DNA of 64,000 bases from Bradyrhizobium sp. AUGA SZCCT0158 (GTDB taxonomy: Bacteria; Pseudomonadota; Alphaproteobacteria; Rhizobiales; Xanthobacteraceae), in contig NZ_JAFCME010000010.1 in the NCBI RefSeq assembly GCF_018130065.1, positions 124,001 through 188,000 on the forward strand, in the 5' to 3' direction. Both the position numbers and the translations under genes were made by a program. Below, one piece after another: positions 26,168 through 34,812 of the stretch. Under the pieces are notes generated by a model. It was not told the origin of the DNA. It saw only the letters and a list, made by a program, of their open reading frames with translations, and made no database searches. Every line of letters starts with the position of its first letter. Within the stretch, counting starts at the first letter, position 1.

Positions 26168-26536
26168 TTACCAGTAACGGCGTCGCCAGTAGCGACGGCG
26201 CCAGCGGCGGCGACGCCAGCCGTAATGCCTGCGGCGCCAGCCGTAATGCCGACGGCGCCAGCCCCAGCGCCGACGGCCCCATCCGCGGCCACGGCCCCAG
26301 CCACGGCCACGACCCCATCCGCGGCCACGGCCTCGGCCCCCGCGCACTTCCTCTGGCTGGAGCTGATCGACCTCATCGCCGGACGTGACGGCGGGTTGCG
26401 CATCCGGATTGGCAGGGAGTTGGCCGTCCGGAACCAGCGGCTGCGGCGTCAGCGGCGCCGCCTGTGCGCCGGCCGCAAGTGCGACACCACCTGCCGCAAA
26501 TCCAAAGGCGAGTTTCAGAAAGTGCCGGCGCTCCAT
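26168..26536 (-). CDS. Tat-exported Arg/Trp/Gly-rich low-complexity protein
   Basis: A 122-residue protein. ATG at 26536 follows a strong GGAGGAG. The N-terminus MERRHFLKLAFGFAAGGVAL has a twin-arginine motif (RRHFLK). A Pro/Asp-rich linker follows, and the last 55 residues are built of GRGRGW units and then RRRHYGW and RRYW units, extremely basic and aromatic. Exporting such a tail by Tat is unusual. Nucleic-acid or polymer binding is possible but unproven. Confidence 0.72.
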   Translation of the reverse strand: MERRHFLKLAFGFAAGGVALAAGAQAAPLTPQPLVPDGQLPANPDAQPAVTSGDEVDQLQPEEVRGGRGRGRGWGRGRGWGRGRGWGRRRWGWRRRHYGWRRRHYGWRRRRWRRRYWRRRYW

Positions 26537-26640
26537 GACATCTCCTCCTCTGCGATCGGTTGGATTGAGCAGGAGAGTTTCGGTGCGCCGAGATGAATGC
26601 CAGCTGAACTGCGCATTCAGGTTTGGCTGTCCGCCACTAA

Positions 26641-26690
26641 CGTCGTCCCGGCCTAGTGCGCAATTGCGCACGGGGGCCGGGACCCATACG
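26641..26690. repeat. Short repeat, GTCGTCCCGGCCTAGTGCGC type
   Basis: Shares CGTCGTCCCGGCC, the palindromic TGCGCAATTGCGCA core and GGGACCCATA with the inverse of the 26749-26806 element. It is a shortened, oppositely oriented relative 60 bases away. Confidence 0.6.
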
Positions 26691-26748
26691 CCGCGGCCGG
26701 TGTTGATGGAAAAAGAAGATAACGACCAGCGTGTTAAACAATTACCGA

Positions 26749-26806
26749 CGGTGGCTATGGGTCCCCCGATGCGCAATTGCGCATCTGAGCTCAAGGCCGG
26801 GACGAC
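26749..26806. repeat. Intergenic repeat, GGTGGCTATGGGTCCCCC type
   Basis: Second copy of the element at 17755-17813, differing at one internal base. It lies just before the stop of the minus-strand gene at 26813. Confidence 0.82.
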
Positions 26807-26812
26807 AGTGAG

Positions 26813-27127
26813 TTACTTCGCAAATTCCTCGGCCAGCACCAGCGCCTCGCGCGTGCGCGTCACGTCGGGCCAGTCGCGGTTGAAATCGGCGATCAGCCGG
26901 GTCATGTCGGGAGCTTTGGTCGCGCGATCGAGCGCAGCCTCGTCGGGAAACTGATACATCGCGTGATGCAGCGCGGGATCGCTGAGGCTCCAGTAGCGCC
27001 ACGCTTTCTCGGCGCCGAACGATTTGACAGCGTCCGGCAGATGCTCGCGCGAATACCAGGCATCGAACGCCTGACGCTTTGCGGCATCCGTCACGGTGGC
27101 GCGGACGACGAACAGGGCCTTCGGCAT
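26813..27127 (-). CDS. Small EthD/dimeric alpha-beta barrel-like protein
   Basis: A 104-residue protein beginning MPKALFVVRATVTDAAKRQAFDAWYSREHLPDAV. The strand, helix and W-Y/E-H-L-P pattern are typical of small ferredoxin-like dimeric barrel proteins (EthD type). A second strand-helix unit contains AWRYWSLSDPALHHAMYQF. Catalytic function cannot be assigned. It stands alone, divergent from the GDPD gene. Confidence 0.7.
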   Translation of the reverse strand: MPKALFVVRATVTDAAKRQAFDAWYSREHLPDAVKSFGAEKAWRYWSLSDPALHHAMYQFPDEAALDRATKAPDMTRLIADFNRDWPDVTRTREALVLAEEFAK

Positions 27128-27279
27128 TTCGGTTCCTCCCGATTGTTATTTTGCGTAAGATCACCGCCGTGCGACCGCGCGAACTGTAGATAAACCGCAA
27201 GCGGGCGCAACCCCACACGCAGGCGTCATAATGTCGTGGTGATATCCGTTTTTTACACCGCCACTTCCGAGGTTCGTTC

Positions 27280-28527
27280 ATGCACTCTCGCCGCCTTCTG
27301 GTTCTATTCTCCGCGCTCGCGCTGTTTGCGACCGCCGCTCCCGCCGCGGCGCAAAGTGTGCCCCTGCCCCGCGAGGCGCAGATCGGCCCGCGCCCGTTCT
27401 ACCTCGTCGACAAGATGAAGGACGGCCCGCTCAAGGAAAAGCTCAGCCAATGCAACGGGCCGTTCCACAAGACCGATTTCTCGATCGGCCATCGCGGCGC
27501 GGCGATGCAATTTCCCGAGCACACAAAAGAATCCTATACCGCCGCGGCCCGGATGGGCGCCGGCATCATCGAATGCGACGTGACCTTCACCAAGGACCGC
27601 CAGCTGGTCTGCCGGCACGCGCAATGCGATTTGCACACCACCACCAACATCCTGTCGGTGCCGGCGCTCGCAGCCAAATGCACGCAAGGTTTCAGCCCGG
27701 CCGACCCCGCCGCCGGCAAGAAGGCCTCCGCCAAGTGCTGCACCAGCGACATCACGCTCGCCGAGTTCAAGTCGCTGACCGCGAAGATGGACAGCTTCAA
27801 CCCTGACGCCACCAACGTGACCGATTACCAGAACGGCACGCCGCGCTGGCGCACGGATCTCTACGCCGCTTCCGGCACGCTGATGACGCATGACGAAAGC
27901 ATCGCGCTGATCAAGAGCCTCGGCGCCAAGTTCACGCCCGAGCTGAAGTCGCCCGAAGTGCCGATGCCGTTCGACGGCGACTACACCCAGGAGAAGTACG
28001 CCGCGCAAATGCTGCAGGCGTACAAGGCCGCGGGCGTTCCGGCGAGCGACGTGTTCGCGCAGAGTTTTAATCTGGCCGATGTGCTGTTCTGGATAAAGAC
28101 CGAACCTGACTTCGGCGCGCAGGCGGTCTATCTCGAGGACCGCTACGAGAAGCAGGGTCTTGATCCCGCCAAGCCCGAGACCTGGAAGCCTTCGATGGCC
28201 GAACTCAAGTCGTCAGGCGTCAGAATCCTGGCGCCGCCGATCTGGACCATGCTGACGCTGAACGACAAGAAGGAAATCATCCCGTCGGAATACGCCAAGG
28301 CCGCGAAGGCCGCCGGCCTCGATCTGATCGGCTGGTCGCTGGAGCGCGACGGCCCGCTCAACAAGGGCGGCGGCTTCTATCATCGCTCCATCAAACCGGC
28401 CATCGACCGCGACGGCGACACGCTGACGGTGCTCGACGTGCTGGCAAAACAGGTCGGCATCCGCGGCATGTTCTCGGACTGGCCGGCGACCACGACGTTC
28501 TATGCGAGCTGCATGGGGATGAAGTAA
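27280..28527 (+). CDS. Exported glycerophosphodiester phosphodiesterase
   Basis: A 415-residue protein with a signal peptide (MHSRRLLVLFSALALFATAA, cleavage near AAAQS). The GDPD core begins with the catalytic HRGA-x-x-x-PEHT motif (IGHRGAAMQFPEHTKESY), followed by the metal ligands in GAGIIECDVTFTKD and the second catalytic His in VCRHAQCDL. It should cleave glycerophosphodiesters to glycerol-3-phosphate and an alcohol in the periplasm. Inserted Cys-rich segments (KCCTSD) make it longer than the compact cytosolic forms, as is common in exported members. Confidence 0.92.
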   Translation: MHSRRLLVLFSALALFATAAPAAAQSVPLPREAQIGPRPFYLVDKMKDGPLKEKLSQCNGPFHKTDFSIGHRGAAMQFPEHTKESYTAAARMGAGIIECDVTFTKDRQLVCRHAQCDLHTTTNILSVPALAAKCTQGFSPADPAAGKKASAKCCTSDITLAEFKSLTAKMDSFNPDATNVTDYQNGTPRWRTDLYAASGTLMTHDESIALIKSLGAKFTPELKSPEVPMPFDGDYTQEKYAAQMLQAYKAAGVPASDVFAQSFNLADVLFWIKTEPDFGAQAVYLEDRYEKQGLDPAKPETWKPSMAELKSSGVRILAPPIWTMLTLNDKKEIIPSEYAKAAKAAGLDLIGWSLERDGPLNKGGGFYHRSIKPAIDRDGDTLTVLDVLAKQVGIRGMFSDWPATTTFYASCMGMK

Positions 28528-28543
28528 CGGCACTCGCCGGAAT

Positions 28544-28665
28544 CGTAGGGTGGGTTAGGCGCAAGCCGTAACCCACCGATGCGGTGGACGGAAAAAGATG
28601 GTGGGTTACGCGGAGTTTATCATCGGGCGCGCATTCGCGTGACCCGGTGGCTAACCCACCCTACG
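28544..28665. repeat. CGTAGGGTGGGTTA-type inverted repeat
   Basis: The outer arms CGTAGGGTGGGTTAG and CTAACCCACCCTACG are perfect inverted repeats, with inner GTAACCCACC/GGTGGGTTAC pairs and an inner variable part. The same family appears at 30324-30444 and 47482-47570. Confidence 0.87.
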
Positions 28666-28690
28666 ACACCGGTGGCGGGGCTGATACCCG

Positions 28691-29038
28691 TCAAGCCAGT
28701 TTCATCGGGGCATCGCTGACCATCCGCAGATCGATCCTGCCGATCAGATCGGAACGGGCCAACTCGGCGGCGCCGATGGCTTCCTCCGTCTGTCGCAAGG
28801 TGCTGACATTCGATCCGAGCGAGACAATACCGCCAAGGATCATCGCGATCGATCCGAGCGCGGAAACGATGCCGGCCCCGAACAAGCCAAGCATCGTCAC
28901 GAGCAATAGCGCGGCGCCGCCGGCGATGGCCGCCTTGGAAGCCAGAATATACTTCCCGCATCGCTCGGCGGCCTCGGCAAGCTGCTCCAGCCGCGCTTCG
29001 ATCCGTGAAATCTCTTCAGTCGGGTCGTCTTCGATCAT
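28691..29038 (-). CDS. Two-helix membrane protein with N-terminal coiled coil
   Basis: 115 residues from ATG 29038 (MIEDDPTEEISRIEARLEQLAEAAERCGKY). The N-terminal acidic helix has the heptad spacing of a coiled coil. Two hydrophobic segments follow (AAIAGGAALLLVTMLGLFGA and VSALGSIAMILGGIVSLGS) and then a soluble helix. It resembles small phage-shock or holin-like membrane proteins only in shape; no family is recognised. Confidence 0.6.
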   Translation of the reverse strand: MIEDDPTEEISRIEARLEQLAEAAERCGKYILASKAAIAGGAALLLVTMLGLFGAGIVSALGSIAMILGGIVSLGSNVSTLRQTEEAIGAAELARSDLIGRIDLRMVSDAPMKLA

Positions 29039-29313
29039 TGAAGGGCAGATACCGGAATTGGTGGAAATCCACCCTACGCGCTGCGGGTGCCGGTGATCAA
29101 GACGTCGGGCTTCAGGCCTCTGCACGCTGGATCGTTCGAGCGACTTTTCCGCACCAGTTCACGGAGCGCGATCCCGATCAAGCGATGGTGACGTTTCGTG
29201 AAGGGCGCCCCCCTTCCACTCGAAACCTTAACGCCGGTATGTCGTTGCCTGAAGTGGACATCGCGTCTTGATTCCGATGCCGCCACGCGAGGCCAACGCC
29301 GTCGGAGTTCCCA

Positions 29314-30318
29314 ATGAATCGTCTTTGTGCCGCGGCGCTGGCCAGCGCCCTGCTCGTTTCACTTCATGCACCAGCCAGCGCCGCCGCGCGCGAGCCCTAT
29401 GGCATCGGGCTGGAAGGATTCGCCTATCCCTATCCGGTCAACCTGCTGCCGCTCACCAACGACGGCGAGCAAGTACGGATGGCCTATATGGATGTCGCCC
29501 CGGTGCAGCCGAACGGGCGCACCGTGGTGCTGCTGCACGGCCGCAATTTCCCGTCGAGCTATTGGGCGCCGGTCATCAAGACGCTTTCGGACGCCGGCTA
29601 TCGCGTGGTGGTGCCGGACCAGATCGGGTTCGGCAAATCCTCCAAGCCGCAAGGCGAGCTGCATTTTGACACGCTGGCACGCAACACGATGACGCTGCTG
29701 GATCATCTGCAGATCGGCAAGGCCGATATCGTCGCCCATTCGCTCGGCGGAATGCTCGGCGTGCGGATCGCCCGCGCCTACCCTGACAGGGTCGACCATC
29801 TCGTGCTGACCGCGCCGATCGGGCTCGAGGATTACCGTCTCTATGTGCCGCCGACGCCGACCGAAAAGATTCTGGAGAACGAGGACAGACTGACCGCCGA
29901 CGGATATCGCAAGCAGCTCGAGACCAATTATGCGCTAAAGCTGCCGGCAGACCAGGTCACGCCCTTCATCGATGCGCGTTTCAACATCAAGGGCAGCGCC
30001 GAATATCCGCGCTGGCTGCGCGCCTTCGTCAGCTCCGCGCAAATGATCTATCGCGAGCCGGTGGCGCATGAAATCCCGCTGATCACGCGCCCGACCCTGT
30101 TCATCATGGGCGCCGACGATCACAACGCACCGGGCAAAGCCAATGCGCCCGAAGCGTTGCGGCCGAAGATGGGCCACAACGCCGACCTCGCCAAGGCGCT
30201 CGCCGCCAAAATGCCGAACGCCCGCGCCGAAGTGATACCGGACACCGGGCATCTGGTGTTTCTGGAGGCACCGGCGAAATATAACGAGCTGCTGCTGGGG
30301 TTTCTCGGGGGCCGATAA
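29314..30318 (+). CDS. Exported alpha/beta hydrolase
   Basis: A 334-residue protein with signal peptide (MNRLCAAALASALLVSLHAP). The oxyanion HGRNF loop is at about 75-79 and the nucleophile Ser143 in AHSLGG. The acid is likely Asp in MGADDHNAPG and the base His in DTGHLVFLEAP. This is the canonical hydrolase order, close to epoxide hydrolase / haloalkane dehalogenase-like esterases. Substrate unknown. The protein probably acts in the periplasm. Confidence 0.88.
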   Translation: MNRLCAAALASALLVSLHAPASAAAREPYGIGLEGFAYPYPVNLLPLTNDGEQVRMAYMDVAPVQPNGRTVVLLHGRNFPSSYWAPVIKTLSDAGYRVVVPDQIGFGKSSKPQGELHFDTLARNTMTLLDHLQIGKADIVAHSLGGMLGVRIARAYPDRVDHLVLTAPIGLEDYRLYVPPTPTEKILENEDRLTADGYRKQLETNYALKLPADQVTPFIDARFNIKGSAEYPRWLRAFVSSAQMIYREPVAHEIPLITRPTLFIMGADDHNAPGKANAPEALRPKMGHNADLAKALAAKMPNARAEVIPDTGHLVFLEAPAKYNELLLGFLGGR

Positions 30319-30323
30319 CGGTG

Positions 30324-30444
30324 CGTAGGATGGGTGGAGCGACCTGTCCGCCGTAGCTCAAAGAGCGAAGGCGGAAGCGATACCCATCAATTGCGGGCGC
30401 GAAGACCAAAGATGGTGGGTTACGCTTCGCTAACCCACCCTACG
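30324..30444. repeat. CGTAGGGTGGGTTA-type inverted repeat (diverged)
   Basis: The left arm is degenerate (CGTAGGATGGGTGGAG) while the right arm TAACCCACCCTACG is intact, preceded by GGTGGGTTACGCTTCG. It lies between the stop of the exported hydrolase and the stop of the carboxylase gene. Confidence 0.78.
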
Positions 30445-30448
30445 AAGC

Positions 30449-31981
30449 TTACAACGGCAAATTGTCGTGCTTCTTCGCCGGCATCTCGACCTTCTTATCC
30501 CTGAGCATCGCCAGCGCCCGCGCGATCCGCTTTCTCGTCGAATGCGGCATGATCACATCGTCGATATAGCCGCGTTCGGCGGCGATGAAGGGGGACAGGA
30601 AGCGGTCTTCGTATTCCTTCGTTCGCGCGGCGATCGCATCGGAGTCACCGATGTCGCTGCGGAAGATGATTTCCACCGCGCCTTTGGCGCCCATCACGGC
30701 GATCTGGGCGGTCGGCCAGGCGTAGTTCATGTCGGCGCCGATTTCCTTGGACGCCATCACGTCGAACGCCCCGCCATAGGCCTTGCGGGTGATGATGGTC
30801 ACCAGCGGCACCGTGCACTGCGAATAGGCGAACAGCAGTTTGGCGCCGTGCTTGATCAGGCCGCCATATTCTTGGCTCGTGCCCGGCAGGAAGCCCGGCA
30901 CGTCGACAAACGTCACGATCGGGATGTTGAAGGCGTCGCAGAACCGAACGAAGCGCGCGGCCTTGCGTGAGGCGTCCGAGTCGAGCACGCCCGCCAGCAC
31001 CATCGGCTGGTTGGCGACAAAGCCGACGGTGCGGCCGGCGATGCGGCCAAAACCGGTGACGATGTTTTTTGCAAATGTCTCCGAGATCTCGAAGAAGTCG
31101 CCCTCGTCCGCGACTTTGAGGATCAGTTCCTTCATGTCGTAGGGCTTGTTCGGATTGTCGGGGATCAGCGTATCCAGCGACATATCGAGGCGTTCGATAT
31201 TGTCGAAGCTCGGCCATTCCGGCACGCCGTCGGTGTTGTTAGAGGGCAGGAAGTCGATCAGCCGGCGCATCTGCAGCAGCGTCTCGACATCATTTTCGAA
31301 CGCGCCGTCGGCGATCGAGGAGCGCGTGGCGTGCACGGAGGCGCCGCCGAGTTCTTCGGCCGTGACCACTTCGTTGGTGACGGTTTTCACCACATCGGGC
31401 CCGGTGACGAACATGTAGCTCGTGTTCTTCACCATGAAGATGAAGTCGGTCATTGCGGGCGAATAGACGTCGCCGCCGGCGCAGGGGCCCATGATGACCG
31501 AGATCTGCGGGATCACGCCTGACGCAATGACGTTGCGGCGGAACACGTAGGAATAGCCCGCGAGGGCAGCTACGCCTTCCTGGATGCGCGCGCCGCCGGC
31601 ATCATAGAGCCCGATGATCGGCGCCCGCGCCTTCATCGCCATGTCCTGCAGTTTTGTAATTTTCAGCGCGTGGGTCTCCGACAGCGAGCCGCCGAACACG
31701 GTAAAGTCTTTCGCGAATACAAAAGTCTTGCGGCCGTTGACGGTGCCCCAGCCGGTGACGACGCCGTCGCCGGGGATCTTGTTCTTTTCCATGCCGAATT
31801 CGACCGAGCGGTGCTCGACGAACATGTCGAATTCCTCGAACGAGCCCTTGTCGAGCAGGAGTTCGATGCGTTCCCGCGCCGTCAGCTTGCCGCGGGCGTG
31901 CTGCGCCTCGATGCGCTTCTCGCCGCCACCGAGCTTGGCGCCGGCGCGCCGTTCTTCGAGGGTGTCCAGGATGTCTTTCAT
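30449..31981 (-). CDS. pccB: Acyl-CoA (propionyl-CoA type) carboxylase beta subunit
   Basis: A 510-residue carboxyltransferase with two crotonase-fold halves. Landmarks are GVVTGWGTVNGRKTFVFAKDFTVFGGSLSE in the N-terminal half, GGARIQEGVAALAGYSYVFRRNV, MGPCAGGDVYSPAMTDFIFM, and the C-terminal DVPGFLPGTSQEYGGLIKHGAKLL. It transfers CO2 from biotin to propionyl- or related acyl-CoA. The biotin carboxylase alpha subunit gene is not in the window, although the length and sequence are those of PccB. RBS is weak. Specificity between propionyl- and methylcrotonyl-CoA is inferred from family similarity. Confidence 0.92.
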   Translation of the reverse strand: MKDILDTLEERRAGAKLGGGEKRIEAQHARGKLTARERIELLLDKGSFEEFDMFVEHRSVEFGMEKNKIPGDGVVTGWGTVNGRKTFVFAKDFTVFGGSLSETHALKITKLQDMAMKARAPIIGLYDAGGARIQEGVAALAGYSYVFRRNVIASGVIPQISVIMGPCAGGDVYSPAMTDFIFMVKNTSYMFVTGPDVVKTVTNEVVTAEELGGASVHATRSSIADGAFENDVETLLQMRRLIDFLPSNNTDGVPEWPSFDNIERLDMSLDTLIPDNPNKPYDMKELILKVADEGDFFEISETFAKNIVTGFGRIAGRTVGFVANQPMVLAGVLDSDASRKAARFVRFCDAFNIPIVTFVDVPGFLPGTSQEYGGLIKHGAKLLFAYSQCTVPLVTIITRKAYGGAFDVMASKEIGADMNYAWPTAQIAVMGAKGAVEIIFRSDIGDSDAIAARTKEYEDRFLSPFIAAERGYIDDVIMPHSTRKRIARALAMLRDKKVEMPAKKHDNLPL

Positions 31982-32110
31982 GTGCTGCCGCCCGTCTCAG
32001 GTCCGAATTGGCCGGGGTTCTAACACGGCCTTTTGCGAACCGGAAACACCCCTTCATGCCCTCTGGTACCGGTGCGGAAGTGCACCTATATCCGCACCTC
32101 TGCACAGGGG

Positions 32111-32524
32111 ATGCAATTGACGGATACTGCGACCGCCGAGCCTGCCGGGGCCGTTACCGGGGGCCTGCGAACCATGCTCCGGCTGGAAGGCCTGGCGCTG
32201 TTTTTGGGGATGACGCTGCTCTACTGGGTCTGGGACGGATCGTGGTGGGTCTACGCCGTCCTGTTCCTGGCGCCCGACCTCAGCTTCGCCGCCTATTTTT
32301 TCGGGCCGCGCTTCGGGGCGATGCTCTACAACGCCGCCCACACCTACATGGTGCCGATGGCGCTGATGACAGTGGGCTTTGTCACCGCCGAGCCCTTGGT
32401 GCTGTCGATCGCAATGATCTGGCTCGCCCATATCGGCTTCGACCGCGCGCTGGGGTTTGGGCTGAAATATTCCACCGGGTTCGGCTTCACCCATCTCGGG
32501 CGGATCGGGAAGAGATCGACCTAG
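32111..32524 (+). CDS. DUF4260-type membrane protein
   Basis: A 137-residue protein. ATG at 32111 gives MQLTDTATAEPAGAVTGGLR; because AGGGG touches this ATG directly, a TTG at 32117 with better spacing could be the true start. Four hydrophobic helices follow (LALFLGMTLLYWVW, WVYAVLFLAPDLSFAAYFFG and others), with the conserved GFDRALGFGLKY near the end. That pattern is characteristic of DUF4260 proteins, of unknown function. Confidence 0.82.
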   Translation: MQLTDTATAEPAGAVTGGLRTMLRLEGLALFLGMTLLYWVWDGSWWVYAVLFLAPDLSFAAYFFGPRFGAMLYNAAHTYMVPMALMTVGFVTAEPLVLSIAMIWLAHIGFDRALGFGLKYSTGFGFTHLGRIGKRST

Positions 32525-32599
32525 GGCTGACCGGTTTGACAGGCATTCCTCTGCTTGGTCTAGTTGCTCCCACGACGAAAAATACTGGGGGGCATACCG

Positions 32600-33601
32600 A
32601 TGCTGAGAGACTGGCGCTTTGCCGTCACGGCCGCGATCTTTTGCGGCGGGATTCTCCTGAGCGACCCTGAGGCCAACGCGCAGTCGATCCCCAGGGACGT
32701 CGCCGCGCGCACCGAAATCTACGCGATCCCGTCGCTGACGATTTCGGACCAGCAATTTTTGAATGGCGACAGCAACGGCAAGCAGGTCACCGTCGCCGGT
32801 CAATTCCGCATCGCGCAAGGCACTGGAAAGCTGCCGGTCGTGGTGCTGATGCACGGCTCGAGCGGCGTCGGCGCCGGCATGGATCCGTGGGTGCGTCAGC
32901 TCAACAGCCTGGGGATTTCGACCTTCGTGATCGACGGCTTCTCGGGCCGCGGCCTCACCGCTGTTGGCCCGAACCAGGGCCTGCTCGGCCGGCTCAATTT
33001 CATCGTCGACATCTATCGCTCGCTGGAGATCCTGGCCAAACATCCGCGCGTCGACCCTGAGCGGATCGTGCTGATGGGATTTTCGCGCGGCGGACAGGCC
33101 ACGCTCTACGCCAGCCTCGATCGATTCAACAAGCTCTGGAACAAATCCGGCGCGCAGTTCGCCGCCTACATCCCGTTCTATCCGGATTGCTCGACGAGCT
33201 ATGCCACCGACACCGAAGTCGCGGCGCGTCCGATCCGGATCCATCACGGCACGCCCGACGATTATAATCCGGTGTCGAGCTGCAAGGCCTATCTGGCCCG
33301 GTTGCAGGAAGCCAAGCGCGACGTGGTGCTGACCGAATATCCGGACTCCCCGCACGGCTTCGATTCCGGCCTGCTCGGCCTCAGCACGACGACGGTGTCC
33401 ACCAATGCGCAGACCGCCCGCAATTGCAAGCTCAGCGAGGGCGAAGGCGGCGTGTTGATGAATGGCGATACCAAGGCGCCGTTCAGTTACAAGGATGCCT
33501 GCATCGAGCTCAACCCGCATGTCGGCGGCAACCCGACGACCGCCGCGGAAGCGCGCAAGGCCGTGAGCGACTTTTTGCTGGCGCTGTTCAAGCTGGGGTG
33601 A
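32600..33601 (+). CDS. Exported dienelactone hydrolase-like alpha/beta hydrolase
   Basis: 333 residues from ATG 32600, preceded by GGGGGGC. The signal peptide is MLRDWRFAVTAAIFCGGILL. The HGSSG loop occurs at 85-89, nucleophile Ser162 in MGFSRGG, and the acid/base elements near HGTPDDYNP and PDSPHGFDSG at the C-terminus, like dienelactone hydrolase family esterases. The 270-residue catalytic part has an inserted loop GRGLTAVGPNQGLLG. Substrate unknown. Confidence 0.86.
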   Translation: MLRDWRFAVTAAIFCGGILLSDPEANAQSIPRDVAARTEIYAIPSLTISDQQFLNGDSNGKQVTVAGQFRIAQGTGKLPVVVLMHGSSGVGAGMDPWVRQLNSLGISTFVIDGFSGRGLTAVGPNQGLLGRLNFIVDIYRSLEILAKHPRVDPERIVLMGFSRGGQATLYASLDRFNKLWNKSGAQFAAYIPFYPDCSTSYATDTEVAARPIRIHHGTPDDYNPVSSCKAYLARLQEAKRDVVLTEYPDSPHGFDSGLLGLSTTTVSTNAQTARNCKLSEGEGGVLMNGDTKAPFSYKDACIELNPHVGGNPTTAAEARKAVSDFLLALFKLG

Positions 33602-33640
33602 ATTGGAAGTAGGTCAGGTGTCTCATCGACAGCGGTGAGC

Positions 33641-33833
33641 CCCTCTCCCCTTGTGGGTCGAGACGAGCGAAGCTCGCTCTTAGAGGGTTGGGGTGAGGGG
33701 TTCTCTCCTCACGATCAATCTCACGGCGGATAGAGACCCCTCATCCGGCGCCATAGCCGATGCAAAGCATCGGCGTTCTAAGAACGGCGGCCGGAGGCCG
33801 CCTATGCCACCTTCTCCCACAAGGGAGAAGGGA
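33641..33833. repeat. Interspersed repeat, CCCTCTCCC...GGGAGAAGGG type
   Basis: Second copy of the element at 14393-14567. It has CCCTCTCCCCTTGTGGG at the left, GACCCCTCATCCGGCGCC, and CACCTTCTCCCACAAGGG at the right. It sits between two convergent genes. Confidence 0.75.
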
Positions 33834-33841
33834 AGAAGAAT

Positions 33842-34660
33842 TCAAATCGCGACAATGTCCGACAGGCATTGCTGCGTCACCGTCATGCGCGCGGCGATGT
33901 GGGCGGGCTCCTTGCAGTCCATGTTCATCGCGAACACGGTCTGCATGTTGCCCTTCTCGGCCCACCCGACCATCCAGCCCAGTGACGGCCTGCCCTGCTC
34001 GGCGCCCAGCAAACCACTCTTGGCGCGGATCGTGGCGTCGCCGACTTTCGTTACGGGGAGGATATCGCGCACCAGCTCCTGGCTGCGCTTGCCGACCGGC
34101 AGCACGCCGCGCCGCAGCCGGTCGATGAAATCGATCTGCTGGACGGGGTCGATGCGCAGCTTGCCGGTCAGCCAGAACTGATCGATGCCGCCGCCGATGT
34201 CGCGGTTGCCGTACTCGAACAGGTCGAGATATTTCTGCATCCGCTCCGAGCCGATGCGCCGGGCGATCTCCTGATAGACGGGCACCGCGGAGACCGCGAT
34301 CGCCGAGCGCAGGGTGTGGTCGGTGTTCCAGGCCGCGATGCTGCGGGTCACCCCGTCCCACTTGAAGATATCCTTGTCCGGGTCCTCGACCACGCCGGTC
34401 TCCAGCGCAATCAGCGAATTCGGAATCTTGAAGGTGGAAGCCGGCAGCTTGTCCTCTCCGGAGCGGACCTTGTCGCTGGCGATCATCAGATAATCGTCGA
34501 CCTTGTAGCCGACGAAGGTGCCGACCGTTCCCAGGCTGAAGAACCGTTTTGCCAGATCGTCGCGAAATTCGCTGCGCTGATAAGAGACATTGGCGAAACC
34601 GCGCGAAGGCAAAAGGCTGGCGGCGGCAACAAGTCCGAGCGCATGGCGGCGATTGATCAC
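33842..34660 (-). CDS. Class D (OXA-type) beta-lactamase
   Basis: Taken from GTG at 34660 (MINRRHALGLVAAASLLPSR, a normal signal peptide), giving 272 residues, the family size. An upstream ATG at 34771 is possible but gives an implausible leader. All class D motifs are present: S75-T-F-K78, S124-A-V126, Y150-G-N152 and K214-S-G216, with Trp163. It should be periplasmic and hydrolyse penicillin-type beta-lactams through Ser75 and a carboxylated Lys78. No mobile element is adjacent, so it looks like a resident chromosomal gene. Confidence 0.92.
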   Translation of the reverse strand: MINRRHALGLVAAASLLPSRGFANVSYQRSEFRDDLAKRFFSLGTVGTFVGYKVDDYLMIASDKVRSGEDKLPASTFKIPNSLIALETGVVEDPDKDIFKWDGVTRSIAAWNTDHTLRSAIAVSAVPVYQEIARRIGSERMQKYLDLFEYGNRDIGGGIDQFWLTGKLRIDPVQQIDFIDRLRRGVLPVGKRSQELVRDILPVTKVGDATIRAKSGLLGAEQGRPSLGWMVGWAEKGNMQTVFAMNMDCKEPAHIAARMTVTQQCLSDIVAI

Positions 34661-34812
34661 GAGATATCCGAAACGATTGAGGAACGCAGGAACGATGCAG
34701 GTGGCATCGTGGTAAAACAATGACAACGGAAATGCCAGATTTGTCAGGGGATTCCCGAGTAGAATCGTCAAGATTGCGGCGCAAATTGAATGCTATCTGT
34801 GCGAATGGCATT

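Noticed and set aside
32054..33520. A 488-codon minus-strand frame
   Set aside because: Antisense to the DUF4260 and dienelactone hydrolase-like genes; composition is that of a shadow frame.
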